A stretch of DNA of 64,000 nt from Lysobacter sp. MMG2 (lineage in GTDB: Bacteria > Pseudomonadota > Gammaproteobacteria > Xanthomonadales > Xanthomonadaceae), in the NCBI RefSeq assembly GCF_016735495.2, contig NZ_JAERQY020000002.1, forward strand, positions 248,001 through 312,000. Reading direction: 5' to 3'. The number at the start of each line of letters is the position of its first letter. Position 1 is the stretch's first letter. The notes beneath the pieces are model-generated. The model did no database searches. It worked only from the letters and a program-made list of their open reading frames with translations, and had not been told where the DNA came from. The position numbers were made by a program, and so were the translations under genes. Shown here one piece after another: positions 17,861 to 27,282 of this stretch.

Positions 17861-18415
17861 ATGGCCGCGCGCGAACGACTCCCGCCCTGGCATGAACGGA
17901 TGCGTCTTCCCAACGGGCGCGAAGTACTGATACGTCCGATCCGCCCCGAAGACGCAGAACCGATTCGCGCCAGCTTCTCACTGCTCCAGCCGGAGGAAGT
18001 GCGCCAGCGCTTCCTGTACGCGCTGAACGAGATGTCGCCTGAAATGGCGGATCGAATGACCCGCATCAACCCGAAGAACGAATTCGCCCTGGTCGCGGCC
18101 GAGCCGCTGCCGCCGGGCGAGGCGCTGGTCGGGGCGGTGGCGCGCATTGCCGTGGACGACAACGGCCGGGAGGCGGAATTCGCCATCCTGGTCAGCCACT
18201 ACGTCGCCAACATGGGCCTGGGCCGCTACCTGATGACGCGGCTGGTGAAATGGGCGCGCGGCAAGAAGCTGGACTGCGTCTACGGCGACGTGTTCGAACA
18301 CAACCAGGCCATGCTCTCGCTGGCCGAATCGCTGGGCTTCGAACGCAGCGTGCAGCAGGAGCCCAACGGGCTCATCCGCGTGCGCCTGGACCTGAAGGGC
18401 AGCAAGGCGGCCTGA
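17861..18415 (+). CDS. GNAT acetyltransferase resembling the Pat C-terminal domain
   Basis: A 184-residue GNAT protein. The opening LPNGREVLIRPIRPEDAEPI and the strand EAEFAILVSHYVANMGLGRYLM match the catalytic domain at the C-terminus of bacterial protein lysine acetyltransferases (Pat/YfiQ), here without the acyl-CoA-synthetase-like part. The acetyl-CoA loop is NMGLGRYL. The ATG at 17861 is chosen; an in-frame GTG at 17843 with GGGAA nearby is a possible alternative start. A stand-alone Pat-like enzyme could acetylate metabolic enzymes, but its target is not evident. Confidence 0.82.
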   Translation: MAARERLPPWHERMRLPNGREVLIRPIRPEDAEPIRASFSLLQPEEVRQRFLYALNEMSPEMADRMTRINPKNEFALVAAEPLPPGEALVGAVARIAVDDNGREAEFAILVSHYVANMGLGRYLMTRLVKWARGKKLDCVYGDVFEHNQAMLSLAESLGFERSVQQEPNGLIRVRLDLKGSKAA

Positions 18416-18520
18416 ACCTGGCCGGCGCGCACGGGCCGGCCCGTTCGAAGGGGTGACTCCGGGGGGCCTTGCGGCAGGCAGAACCGCGCGTCCACGGCGA
18501 GCACCGCCGGGGGGCTCCAC

Positions 18521-19570
18521 ATGAGCATCAACGAAGAGCGCCTGAATCAGTTCCTGGGCCATGCGGTAGGCGACCTGGGCGCCGCGATCAGCGCGACCCT
18601 CATGCTGGTCGGCGACCAGCTCGGCCTGTATCGGGCGCTGGCCACCTCGCCGATGAGCGCCGCCGAACTGGCAACACGCACCGGCACGAACGAACGCTAC
18701 ATCCGCGAGTGGCTCGGCAACCAGGCGGCGGGCGGCTACGTCGACTACGACCGCGACAGCGACACCTATTCGCTCAGCGCAGAGCAGGCGCTGTGCCTGG
18801 CCGACCCGGGCGGGCCGGTCGACCTGCCCGGTGCCTATTCGATCGTGGAAGCGACGTTCCACGCGCTGGAGAGGACGAAGGAAAACTTCCGCACCGGCAA
18901 GGGCATGGAATGGGGCGAGCACCACGCCTGCCTGTTCCATGGCACCGAGCGCTTCTTTCGCGCCGGCTACAACGCGCACCTCATCATGGAATGGTTACCG
19001 GCGCTGGACGGCGTCGTCGACAAACTGCGTGCCGGGGCGAAGGCGGCCGACGTCGGCTGCGGACACGGCGCAAGCACCACGCTGATGGCGCAGGCGTTCC
19101 CCGAATCGACCTTCATCGGCTACGACTATCACGCCCCGTCGATCGAGGTGGCGCGCGAACGTGCGCGCAAAGCCGGCGCGGGCAACGCGAAGTTCGAGAC
19201 CGCCGACGCGACGGGCTACGCCGACAAGGACTTCGACCTGATCTGCTTCTTCGATTGCCTGCACGACATGGGCGATCCGGTCGGCGCCGCGCGCCATGCG
19301 CTGCAGGCGCTGAAGTCCGACGGCTCATGCATGCTGGTGGAGCCGTTCGCCGGCGACAGCGTGGCGGAGAACCTCAATCCGGTCGGACGCGTGTACTACG
19401 GCGCGTCGTCGCAGATCTGCGTGCCGGTGTCGCTGGCGCGCAACGGGCCGGCACTGGGCGCACAGGCCGGCGAGGCGCGGCTGCGCCAGGTGATGACCGA
19501 CGCCGGCTTCACGCGTTTCCGCCGCGCGACGCAGACGCCGTTCAATCTGGTGTTCGAAGCGCGGCCCTGA
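18521..19570 (+). CDS. SAM-dependent methyltransferase with winged-helix N-terminus
   Basis: A 349-residue class I methyltransferase. Residues 1-100 form a winged-helix dimerisation domain (ATLMLVGDQLGLYRAL, NERYIREWLGNQAAGGYV) as in the Rv2258c-like family. The SAM-binding glycine motif is AADVGCGHGAST and the acidic loop after strand 2 is FIGYDYHAPSIEVAR. The phrase FFDCLHDMGDPVGAARHAL follows at motif IV. Related proteins are often annotated as transcriptional regulator or O-methyltransferase, without known substrate. Monocistronic with a good upstream gap; the GGGGGGCTCC stretch before the ATG is a weak ribosome-binding site. Confidence 0.88.
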   Translation: MSINEERLNQFLGHAVGDLGAAISATLMLVGDQLGLYRALATSPMSAAELATRTGTNERYIREWLGNQAAGGYVDYDRDSDTYSLSAEQALCLADPGGPVDLPGAYSIVEATFHALERTKENFRTGKGMEWGEHHACLFHGTERFFRAGYNAHLIMEWLPALDGVVDKLRAGAKAADVGCGHGASTTLMAQAFPESTFIGYDYHAPSIEVARERARKAGAGNAKFETADATGYADKDFDLICFFDCLHDMGDPVGAARHALQALKSDGSCMLVEPFAGDSVAENLNPVGRVYYGASSQICVPVSLARNGPALGAQAGEARLRQVMTDAGFTRFRRATQTPFNLVFEARP

Positions 19571-19631
19571 CGGCGCGCGCTCAGCAATAAGGGCACGCAT
19601 GTCGCGCCCAGGGTAGCGAGGGGGCACGCGT

Positions 19632-19654
19632 GGCGCGGGCAGGACGCCCGCGCC
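19632..19654. terminator. GC-rich hairpin between convergent genes
   Basis: A 9-bp perfect stem, GGCGCGGGC (19632-19640) and GCCCGCGCC (19646-19654), between the methyltransferase (plus) and ohr (minus) ends. No strong T-run follows, so it is a tentative bidirectional terminator. Confidence 0.4.
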
Positions 19655-19684
19655 GCGCTTCTTCGCCGTTTCGCTCGCGACCGA

Positions 19685-20110
19685 TCAGACGACGGTCAGG
19701 GTGACGTCGATATTGCCGCGCGTCGCGTTGGAGTACGGGCACACCTGGTGCGCCTTCTGCACCAGCGCTTCGGCCTGCTCGCGCGGCAGGCCCGGCAGCG
19801 AGATCTTCAGCTCGGCCTGGATGCCGAAGCCGGTCGGCAGCGGACCGATGCCGACGGCGGCGTCGATCTTGGCGTCGTTCGGGAACGCGATCTTCTCCTT
19901 GCCGGCGACGAACTTCAGCGCGCCGATGAAGCAGGCCGAGTAGCCGGCCGCGAACAGTTGCTCCGGATTGGTGCCTTCGCCGCCGGCGCCGCCGAGTTCG
20001 CGCGGCGTGGTGAGCTTGACGTCGAGCGCGTTGTCGGACGAGACGGAACGTCCGTCGCGGCCGCCGGTGGAGGTGGCGTGGGCGGTGTAGAGGACCTGAT
20101 CGAGGGACAT
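19685..20110 (-). CDS. ohr: Organic hydroperoxide resistance protein Ohr
   Basis: A 141-residue thiol peroxidase of the Ohr/OsmC family, which reduces organic and fatty-acid hydroperoxides with lipoylated proteins as electron donors. The reactive cysteine is Cys60 in [10 protein letters not shown] and the resolving cysteine Cys124 in [13 protein letters not shown]. The conserved Arg18 and Glu50 that activate the peroxidatic thiol are present. Length is normal. It follows ohrR on the same strand with a 114-base gap, the ohrR-ohr order known from Xanthomonas, and should be induced by organic peroxides. Confidence 0.96.
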   Translation of the reverse strand: MSLDQVLYTAHATSTGGRDGRSVSSDNALDVKLTTPRELGGAGGEGTNPEQLFAAGYSACFIGALKFVAGKEKIAFPNDAKIDAAVGIGPLPTGFGIQAELKISLPGLPREQAEALVQKAHQVCPYSNATRGNIDVTLTVV

Positions 20111-20224
20111 GGGAAGACTCCTGGTTGGGGGGACAACGACGGGGTGGCCTTGCGGCCGGGTCTCATGGCGCGACCTCGAACGGCGCGCCGCTTGTACGGT
20201 GCGATTGCCTTGCCGCGCGCCGCC

Positions 20225-20689
20225 TCAGCCGTTCCGGCCGAGCGCCTTGCGCAGCGATTCGAGCTGGTGCTTCATCGCGACGATCTCGTCCTGCGTGCAT
20301 TCCGAGGCGCACAGCAGTTCCGACGGAACCGCGCGGGCTTTCGCCTTCAACGCCCGGCCCTCCTCGCTCAGTTCGACGATCACCTGCCGCTCGTCACGGC
20401 TGGCGCGCGTGCGCGTCACCAGACCCGACGCCTCCAGGCGCTTGAGCAGCGGCGTCAACGTCGCCGAGTCGAGGAACAGCTTCTCGCCGATCTCCGACAC
20501 GCTCAGGCCGTCGCGCTCCCACAGCACCAGCATCACCAGGTATTGCGGGTAGGTCAGGCCCAGCGGCGAGAGCAGCTTGCGATAGACCTTGTTGAGCGCC
20601 AGCCCGGTGGAATACAGCGCGAAGCACAGCTGCTCGTCCAGATGCAGCAGGTTCTTCGCTTTGGGGGCCTTGGCGGTCGCGGTCTTCAT
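20225..20689 (-). CDS. ohrR: Peroxide-sensing MarR-family repressor OhrR
   Basis: A 154-residue MarR-type dimeric repressor that releases DNA when oxidised by organic hydroperoxides. It has the complete two-Cys sensor of Xanthomonas OhrR: Cys22 in [11 protein letters not shown], Cys127 and Cys131 in LLCASEC, plus the thiol-contacting Tyr36 and Tyr47. The winged helix includes [21 protein letters not shown] and the wing RASRDERQ. The promoter region carries a 9-bp inverted repeat (20709-20741) that is the likely operator, so the repressor should regulate itself and the downstream ohr. Confidence 0.95.
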   Translation of the reverse strand: MKTATAKAPKAKNLLHLDEQLCFALYSTGLALNKVYRKLLSPLGLTYPQYLVMLVLWERDGLSVSEIGEKLFLDSATLTPLLKRLEASGLVTRTRASRDERQVIVELSEEGRALKAKARAVPSELLCASECTQDEIVAMKHQLESLRKALGRNG

Positions 20690-20704
20690 GGGTCGAAAAT
20701 TTAC

Positions 20705-20741
20705 ATAGCGCGCTATTCAATTGCAAGCGATCAATAGCGCG
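20705..20741. promoter_or_regulatory. Candidate OhrR operator over the ohrR promoter
   Basis: Perfect inverted repeat CGCGCTATT (20709-20717) and AATAGCGCG (20733-20741) with a 15-base centre containing CAATTG; the first arm also lies in the palindrome ATAGCGCGCTAT (20705-20716). On the minus strand TTGCAA-N17-TAAATT can be read as the ohrR promoter, so the repeat overlaps it and the start codon is close to the expected transcription start. OhrR assignment is inferred from position. Confidence 0.6.
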
Positions 20742-20903
20742 GCCACTGGAACGATGCGATCCGGCCGCGCCGATTCAGGCAGGTCATGCAGGAACCGGGT
20801 CTTCATCCGCCGGTCCCGTAAAATGCGGGCCTCTTTGCGCTGGGGGGTCACGGCCCTCCGGCGCTGCCCTCGTTTTTCACGTCCCCGCCCCCATCCCGAT
20901 CCG

Positions 20904-23900
20904 ATGCCGAAGTCCGCAATTCCGACGCCTCCCCTGCCCCGGTCCGGACACCAGCGCGCCTGGTGGCGCGCTCCGGCCTCGCCCTCCGCGCTGGCGTTCC
21001 ACATCGCCACGGCCGCGGCCGCGCACGACGCGCCGCTGCTGGTGGTCGCGCGCGACAACCACGGCGCGCACCAGCTCGAATCGGACCTGCACACCCTGCT
21101 CGGTGCGCAGGCTGATCTGCCCGTGGTCACCTTCCCCGACTGGGAAACGCTGCCCTACGACCTCTTCAGCCCGCACCCGGACATCGTCAGCCAGCGCCTG
21201 GCCGCGCTGCACCGCCTGCCCACGCTCAAGCGCGGCATCGTGATCGTTCCGGTGCAGACGCTGCTGCAGCGGCTGGCGCCGCTCAAGCACGTGGTCGGCG
21301 GCAGCTTCGATGTGAAGACCGGCCAGCGCCTGGACCTGGATGCGGAAAAGCGGCGCCTGGAATCGGCCGGTTATCGCCACGTGCCGCAGGTGCTCGATCC
21401 GGGCGACTTCGCGGTGCGCGGCGGGCTGTTGGATGTCTACCCGATGGGCGCCGACCAGCCGTTCCGCGTCGAACTGCTCGACGACGAGATCGAGACGATC
21501 CGCGCGTTCGAACCCGAGTCGCAGCGTTCGCTGGAGAAGATCGACGCCGTCCACCTGTTGCCCGGCCGCGAAGTGCCGCTGGACGATGCCGCGCTCAAGC
21601 GCGCGCTCGATGCCCTGCGCGACCGCTTCGATCTGGACACGCGCCGCAGCGCGCTCTACCAGGACCTCAAGGCGGGGTTGGCGCCGCCCGGCATCGAGTA
21701 CTACCTGCCGCTGTTCTTCGACACGACCTCCACGCTGTTCGACTACCTCGCCAAGGACACGCTCCCCGTCATCGCCGATGGCGCGATGGAGGCCGCCGAA
21801 CAATTCTGGAGCCACACCGGCGAGCGCTACGAACAACGCCGCCACGATCTCGAACGCCCGCTGCTGCCGCCCGACGCGCTGTACCTGTCGCCCGATGCGC
21901 TGCGCGCGCGCCTCAACGAGACCACGCGCGTGGAGATCTGCGGCGAAGGCCATGCGCAGCGCGAACGCGCGAGCGCACTGGGCGACCAACCCGCGCCGGC
22001 CTTGCCGATCGCCGCGCGCGACCACGCGCCGGCCGATGCCTTGAAGTCGTTCCTGTCGAGCTATCCGGGCCGCGTGCTGATCGCGGCGGATTCGCCGGGG
22101 CGTCGCGAGGCGTTGCTGGAGTTGTTGCAGGCGGCGGCGCTGAAGCCCGATGTACTGGCCGACTGGAATGCTTTTCTTCCCTCGCAGGCCGCGCAGGCGC
22201 TTCCCAGGTTCGCGATCGCGGTCGCGCCGTTCGAAGACGGTTTCGCCATCACCGAACCCGCGCTGGCCGTCCTCACCGAACGCCAGCTCTTCCCCGAGCG
22301 CGCCAGCCAGCCGCGCCGTCGCCGCCGTGTCGGCCGCGAGCCGGAAGCGATCATCAAGGACCTGGGTGAGCTCACCGAAGGCGCACCGATCGTCCACGAG
22401 GACCACGGTGTCGGCCGCTATCGCGGACTGGTCACGCTCGACGCCGGCGGCATGCCCGCCGAATACCTGGAGATCGAGTACGCCAAGGGCGACCGCCTGT
22501 ACGTGCCGGTCGCGCAGCTGCACCTGATCAACCGCTATTCCGGTGCATCGGAGGAAACCGCGCCGCTGCATTCGCTCGGCGGCGAGCAGTGGGCGAAGGC
22601 CAAGCGCAAGGCCGCCGAGAAAGTCCGCGACGTCGCCGCCGAACTGCTGGAAATCCAGGCCAAGCGGCAGGCGCGTGCGGGACTGGCGATCGACGTGGAC
22701 CGCGCGGCGTACGAGCCGTTCGCGGCGGCGTTCCCGTTCGAGGAGACGCCGGACCAGCACTCGGCGATCGAAGCGGTGATCCGCGACCTCGCCTCGAGCC
22801 AGCCGATGGACCGCGTGGTCTGCGGCGACGTTGGCTTCGGCAAGACCGAGGTCGCGGTACGCGCGGCCTTCGTCAGCGCGATGAGCGGCAAGCAGGTTGC
22901 CGTACTGGTGCCGACCACGCTGCTGGCCGAACAGCATTACCGCAACTTCCGCGACCGCTTCGCCGACTGGCCGATCCGCGTGGAAGTGCTCTCGCGCTTC
23001 AAGACCAAGAAGGAAATCGAGACCGAACTGACCAAGGTCGCCGACGGCAGCATCGACGTGATCGTCGGCACGCACCGCCTGTTGCAGCCGGACGTGCGCT
23101 TCAAGGACCTGGGCGCGGTGATCGTCGACGAAGAACAGCGTTTCGGCGTGCGCCAGAAGGAAGCACTGAAGGCGTTGCGCGCGAACGTCCACCTGCTCAC
23201 GCTCACCGCCACGCCGATCCCGCGCACGCTCAACATGGCGATGGCCGGACTGCGCGACCTGTCGATCATCGCCACGCCGCCCGCGCACCGCCTGGCGGTG
23301 CAGACCTTCGTCGTGCCGTGGGACGACATGCAGCTGCGCGAGGCGTTCCAGCGCGAGCTTTCGCGCGGCGGCCAGGTGTACTTCCTGCACAACGACGTGG
23401 AAAGCATCGGGCGCATGCAGCGCCAGCTTCAGGAGCTGGTGCCGGAGGCGCGCATCGGCATCGCCCACGGCCAGATGCCCGAGCGCGAGCTGGAACGGGT
23501 GATGCTCGACTTCCACAAGCAGCGCTTCAACGTGCTGCTGTCGACGACGATCATCGAGTCGGGCATCGACATCCCCAACGCCAACACCATCATCATGAAC
23601 CGTGCCGACAAGTTCGGCCTGGCGCAGCTGCACCAGCTGCGCGGGCGCGTCGGCCGTTCGCACCACCGTGCCTACGCCTACCTCGTCGTGCCCGATCGCA
23701 AGGCGATCACCGAGGACGCACGCAAGCGGTTGGACGCGATCGCGGCGATGGACGAACTCGGCGCCGGCTTCACGCTCGCCACGCACGACCTGGAAATCCG
23801 CGGCGCCGGCGAACTGCTCGGCGAGGAACAAAGCGGACAGATGGCCGAGGTCGGCTTCAGCCTCTACACCGAACTGCTGGAGCGCGCGGTGCGTTCGATC

Positions 23901-24383
23901 CGCCAGGGCAAGCTGCCCGACGTGGACGGCCACGAGGTTCGCGGCGCCGAAGTCGAACTGCGCGTGCCCTCGCTGATCCCCGACGACTACCTGCCCGACG
24001 TGCACACGCGCCTGACGCTGTACAAGCGCATCAGCGGCGCACGCGACACGGAGGAACTGCGCGAGTTGCAGGTGGAGATGATCGACCGCTTCGGCCTTCT
24101 GCCCGACGCCGCCAAGCACCTGTTCGCCATCGCCGAACTGAAACTTCGCGCGACGCAGCTGGGCATCCGCAAACTCGACCTGGGCGACAAGGGTGGACGC
24201 GTGCACTTCGTCGAGAAACCCAACGTCGACCCGATGGCGATCATCAAGCTGATCCAGGGCCAGCCCAAGCTCTACCGGATGGAAGGCCCGGACAAGTTGC
24301 GCATGGCGCTGGAACTGCCCGATGCGCAGTCGCGCGTGCTGGCCGCGCGCGGCATCCTCACGGCACTTCAGCCGGCCGCGTGA
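20904..24383 (+). CDS. mfd: Transcription-repair coupling factor Mfd
   Basis: A 1159-residue DNA translocase that removes RNA polymerase stalled at lesions and recruits UvrA. Domains in order: UvrB-like region (FPDWETLPYDLFSPHPD near residue 85), RNA polymerase-interacting domain around PIVHEDHGVGRYRGLV, then the RecG-like motor with Walker A GDVGFGKTE near residue 643, DEEQRFG, the TATPIPRT block and RVGRSHHRAYAYL, and the C-terminal autoinhibitory domain. Length matches the family. The start at 20904 is the first ATG before conserved sequence; the open frame continues upstream into the ohrR promoter region and is unlikely to be translated. Confidence 0.96.
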   Translation: MPKSAIPTPPLPRSGHQRAWWRAPASPSALAFHIATAAAAHDAPLLVVARDNHGAHQLESDLHTLLGAQADLPVVTFPDWETLPYDLFSPHPDIVSQRLAALHRLPTLKRGIVIVPVQTLLQRLAPLKHVVGGSFDVKTGQRLDLDAEKRRLESAGYRHVPQVLDPGDFAVRGGLLDVYPMGADQPFRVELLDDEIETIRAFEPESQRSLEKIDAVHLLPGREVPLDDAALKRALDALRDRFDLDTRRSALYQDLKAGLAPPGIEYYLPLFFDTTSTLFDYLAKDTLPVIADGAMEAAEQFWSHTGERYEQRRHDLERPLLPPDALYLSPDALRARLNETTRVEICGEGHAQRERASALGDQPAPALPIAARDHAPADALKSFLSSYPGRVLIAADSPGRREALLELLQAAALKPDVLADWNAFLPSQAAQALPRFAIAVAPFEDGFAITEPALAVLTERQLFPERASQPRRRRRVGREPEAIIKDLGELTEGAPIVHEDHGVGRYRGLVTLDAGGMPAEYLEIEYAKGDRLYVPVAQLHLINRYSGASEETAPLHSLGGEQWAKAKRKAAEKVRDVAAELLEIQAKRQARAGLAIDVDRAAYEPFAAAFPFEETPDQHSAIEAVIRDLASSQPMDRVVCGDVGFGKTEVAVRAAFVSAMSGKQVAVLVPTTLLAEQHYRNFRDRFADWPIRVEVLSRFKTKKEIETELTKVADGSIDVIVGTHRLLQPDVRFKDLGAVIVDEEQRFGVRQKEALKALRANVHLLTLTATPIPRTLNMAMAGLRDLSIIATPPAHRLAVQTFVVPWDDMQLREAFQRELSRGGQVYFLHNDVESIGRMQRQLQELVPEARIGIAHGQMPERELERVMLDFHKQRFNVLLSTTIIESGIDIPNANTIIMNRADKFGLAQLHQLRGRVGRSHHRAYAYLVVPDRKAITEDARKRLDAIAAMDELGAGFTLATHDLEIRGAGELLGEEQSGQMAEVGFSLYTELLERAVRSIRQGKLPDVDGHEVRGAEVELRVPSLIPDDYLPDVHTRLTLYKRISGARDTEELRELQVEMIDRFGLLPDAAKHLFAIAELKLRATQLGIRKLDLGDKGGRVHFVEKPNVDPMAIIKLIQGQPKLYRMEGPDKLRMALELPDAQSRVLAARGILTALQPAA

Positions 24384-24403
24384 GGTCGGCTAAGGTGGGC
24401 GGC

Positions 24404-24937
24404 ATGAAACTGCCGCTCACCGCCCTTTCCTGCCTGCTGTTCCTTTCGGCCTGCGCTTCTTCGCCGCGCGTCGCCGATTCCGTTGCCCGTGTCGAAACCG
24501 GCGCCGCGATGACCTTCATCCTCGTGCGCCATGCGGAGAAGGCGGCCGACGGCAGCAACGACCCGCCGCTCACCGACGCCGGCCGCGCCCGCGCGCAGGC
24601 GCTCGCGCAGCGGTTGTCGCCGGTGCCGGTGATCGCGGTGTACACCACCGCGTTCCAGCGCACGCGCCAGACCGCGACGCCGACCGCGCAGGAGCACGGC
24701 TTGCCGCTGATCACCTACGACGCGAAGCAGCCGGCCACCGAATTCGCCGCGCTGCTGCGCGAGCGTCATGCGGGGCAGACGGTGCTGGTCGTCGGCCACA
24801 GCAACACGGTGCCGGACATCGCCGCCGCGCTGTGCGCCTGCCAGGTCGCGCCGATGAGCGAGGCGGAGTACGACCGGCTGACGACGGTGCGGGTGGATGC
24901 GTCGGGACGCGCGGTGTTGGAAGTCGGGCGCCAGTAG
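24404..24937 (+). CDS. Histidine-phosphatase-family lipoprotein
   Basis: A 177-residue phosphoglycerate-mutase-like phosphatase. The lipobox LSAC puts the lipid on Cys17, so the mature protein is anchored in the envelope. The catalytic histidine is in ILVRHAEKA and the second in VVGHSNTVPD, with the family arginine in FQRTRQTA. Its size is close to that of SixA, but SixA is cytoplasmic. It starts 20 bases after mfd on the same strand, with AAGGTGGG before the ATG, so they may share a transcript. The substrate is unknown. Confidence 0.88.
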   Translation: MKLPLTALSCLLFLSACASSPRVADSVARVETGAAMTFILVRHAEKAADGSNDPPLTDAGRARAQALAQRLSPVPVIAVYTTAFQRTRQTATPTAQEHGLPLITYDAKQPATEFAALLRERHAGQTVLVVGHSNTVPDIAAALCACQVAPMSEAEYDRLTTVRVDASGRAVLEVGRQ

Positions 24938-24948
24938 CGCGGCGTTTC

Positions 24949-25096
24949 CCTTCTCCCCTCGGGAGAAGGTGCCCGGAGGGCGGATGAGGGGTAACGGAGC
25001 ATCAAGGCACAACCCGCGGCGCGGTGATGCACCGGCGCTCCGCACGTTGATGCTCCGTTACCCCTCACCCCAACCCCTCTCCCGAGGGGAGAGGGG
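24949..25096. repeat. Nested palindromic repeat with 21-bp perfect arms
   Basis: The central inverted repeat is TGAGGGGTAACGGAGCATCAA (24985-25005, first 20 bases shown plus final A) against its exact complement at 25047-25067, spaced 41 bases. It is bracketed by two smaller hairpins: CCTTCTCCC/GGGAGAAGG (24949-24969) and CCCCTCTCCC/GGGAGAGGGG (25074-25096). Part of it (CCCTCACCCCAACCCCTCTCCC) recurs at 45018-45060. It lies between convergent genes. Confidence 0.88.
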
Positions 25097-25128
25097 CATG
25101 GGTGCTGCGCTTGGTCCGGTGACCTCAC

Positions 25129-26706
25129 TTACAACTGCGACTCCACCGGCAACCACCGCACCACCGCGGCCATCGTGCGCCGCTTCCAGTCCGCCTCCGG
25201 TTCCTGCGTCCACACGCGCGGGGGCTCTTTCGAACCGTCCTCCCAGCGCAGCGCGTCGTTTTCCAGATACACGCGGTAGCTGTTCTTCGCGCTCACCTTC
25301 CACTCATAGATGCGCAGCAGTTCGCGCGTGAGTTCGCGATCGGTGAACGCGATGCCCATCTCGGTATTGAGGTTGATCGAACGCGGATCGAAATTCACCG
25401 AGCCGACGAAGCCCACGTCGCCGTCCACCATGAAAGCTTTGGTATGCAGGCTGGCCTCGCTCGACGAGGAGCCCAGCAGGCCGCTGCCCCCGCCGCCGCC
25501 GGGGCCGCGCGCCATCAGCTCGTACAGCTCGACGCCGCCGCGCAGCAGCGGCGCGCGGTACGGCGCGTAGCCGCCGTGCACCGCCGCGACGTCCGTCGCC
25601 GCGAGCGAGTTGGTCAGCACGCTCACGCGCACGCCGCGATCGCGCATGCGCAGCATCCACGCCACGCCTTCGTCGCCGGGCACGAAGTACGGCGAGCTGA
25701 TGAACAGCTCGCGCTTCGCCCCGGCCACGGTCGGGGTGATCGCGTCGATCAGCCAGTCGCCCTTGCGCGGCGCGCCTTCGGCTTTTTCCGGAGGGTCCGA
25801 CACCACGTGCGCCTCGCGCGTCCAGCGCGGCGCGCGACTGCCGCGCAGCAACGCCTGCACGCTTGGCGAACGCGCCAGTTGCTCCAGGTAGGGCTCGGCG
25901 TCCTTGTTGCGGTACTCCAGCGCTCCCACGCGACGCAGCCGCTGCAGCGAAAGCTCGTCCGCATCCACCAGCTGCGCCAGCGGAATCGCCGCCCCACTGT
26001 TCCAGTAGGCGTCGAAGATGCGCGCGGTTTCGCGCACGGGCTCACCGACCACCGCAAGGTCCGCATCAAGGAAGTTGGATTCCTCGGCCGCGCCGAAATA
26101 CTCGTCGCCGATGTTGCGCCCGCCGACCACGGCGACGCGGCCGTCGGCGATCCATGCCTTGTTGTGCATGCGCCGGTTGAGGCTGAAGACCCGCAGCAGC
26201 ATCTCCACGCCGCGCAGGAAGTACGACTGCCGGGCGCGCGATGGATTGAACATGCGCACCTCGATGTTCGGGTGGCGGTCCAGCGCGGCCAGCACGGAAT
26301 CCTTCGCGTGCGAATTCAGGTCGTCCAGCAGCAGCCGCACGCGCACGCCGCGGTCGGCAGCGGCAAGGACCTCGTGCACGATCAGATTGCCGGTCAGGTC
26401 CGGCTTCCAGATGTAGTACTGCAGATCCAGGCTGCGCCCGGCGGTGCGCGCAGTGACCGCGCGGACGGTGAAGGCGTCCAGGTTGTCGGCGATCAGTGAC
26501 AGCCCGGCCTGCCCGGGATGCGCCTGCTCCAGCGGCGCGATGGCGCGATCCAGCGCGGTCTCCACGCGGTCGGCGGGAATCGACTGCACGGGCGCGCCGC
26601 GTGCGCGTTGCGCGAAGCGTCCGTAGCTGTAGACCGACAGCAGCGAAGCCGCCACCAGCACCAGCACGACGATGCCGATCCACCGCAGCTTCCGGGTCAT
26701 GTGCAT
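25129..26706 (-). CDS. Phospholipase-D-family membrane protein (cardiolipin-synthase-like)
   Basis: A 525-residue protein with an N-terminal membrane helix (IGIVVLVLVAASLLSVY) and two PLD catalytic motifs: MHNKAWIADGRVAVVGGRN and LHTKAFMVDGDVGFVGSVN, both with HxKxxxxD followed by the conserved Gly/Ser and Asn. The arrangement fits cardiolipin synthases of the ClsC type (YmdC), which join phospholipids by phosphatidyl transfer. A Gly/Ser-rich stretch GPGGGGGSGLLGSSSSE lies before the second motif. The ATG at 26706 or at 26700 is the start; upstream frame is not conserved. Substrate is inferred. Confidence 0.85.
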   Translation of the reverse strand: MHMTRKLRWIGIVVLVLVAASLLSVYSYGRFAQRARGAPVQSIPADRVETALDRAIAPLEQAHPGQAGLSLIADNLDAFTVRAVTARTAGRSLDLQYYIWKPDLTGNLIVHEVLAAADRGVRVRLLLDDLNSHAKDSVLAALDRHPNIEVRMFNPSRARQSYFLRGVEMLLRVFSLNRRMHNKAWIADGRVAVVGGRNIGDEYFGAAEESNFLDADLAVVGEPVRETARIFDAYWNSGAAIPLAQLVDADELSLQRLRRVGALEYRNKDAEPYLEQLARSPSVQALLRGSRAPRWTREAHVVSDPPEKAEGAPRKGDWLIDAITPTVAGAKRELFISSPYFVPGDEGVAWMLRMRDRGVRVSVLTNSLAATDVAAVHGGYAPYRAPLLRGGVELYELMARGPGGGGGSGLLGSSSSEASLHTKAFMVDGDVGFVGSVNFDPRSINLNTEMGIAFTDRELTRELLRIYEWKVSAKNSYRVYLENDALRWEDGSKEPPRVWTQEPEADWKRRTMAAVVRWLPVESQL

Positions 26707-26831
26707 CCCGCATGGGCCATGGCGTCCGATTCTAGCCACGCACCTGCAACGAAGTTTTCACGCGATGGCATCACGACGCCATGCGGGGCACCCGCTAGAC
26801 TCCCGCGAGCTTCCCTGCCTGCCCGTTCCAG

Positions 26832-27203
26832 ATGACCCGTCGCATCGCGCCCGTCCTGATTGCCCTGCTCGTCTCTGCCTGCGCCAGCGCTCCGAAGGTC
26901 GCGCTTCCGGTGGAGGCGCGCCTGCACCCCGGCCAGCGCATGGCGCTTCCGGAGAACGCACGCATCACCTACATCGGCACCGTCAACGACTCGCGCTGCC
27001 CGCCGGACGTGACGTGCGTGCACGCCGGCGACGCCGACGTGCGCCTGCGCTTCCAGAAGCCCGACACCGTGCTCGACGTGGTGCTCAAGGCCTCCGAACT
27101 GGGACAGCCGCGCGCCATCGGCGCCTGGCGCGTGACCCTGCTCGCGCTGTCGCCGGGTCCGCGTCCGGCCGCGACGCTGCGCGTGAACGACGCCGCCCGC
27201 TGA
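26832..27203 (+). CDS. Small lipoprotein with DSRCPxxVxC motif
   Basis: A 123-residue lipoprotein: lipobox VSAC with lipidation at Cys17. The mature domain contains DSRCPPDVTCVHAGDADV, a motif shared by many uncharacterised bacterial envelope proteins with a single small beta domain; its two cysteines could form a disulfide. No function is known. The ATG is at 26832 and the gene stands alone between the divergent phospholipase-D-like gene and the pirin gene. Confidence 0.8.
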   Translation: MTRRIAPVLIALLVSACASAPKVALPVEARLHPGQRMALPENARITYIGTVNDSRCPPDVTCVHAGDADVRLRFQKPDTVLDVVLKASELGQPRAIGAWRVTLLALSPGPRPAATLRVNDAAR

Positions 27204-27282
27204 GCGCGACGCACGGCGGTACATGCGACGACGCGCGGGGATGTGACACCCTCACCGCACGCTCGCTTCCGGAGATCCCGCC

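Noticed and set aside
20877-24206. Very long open frame antisense to mfd
   Set aside because: It is a shadow of GC-rich codon bias: low-complexity Arg/Ala/His-rich translation, no motif, and mfd on the other strand is complete.
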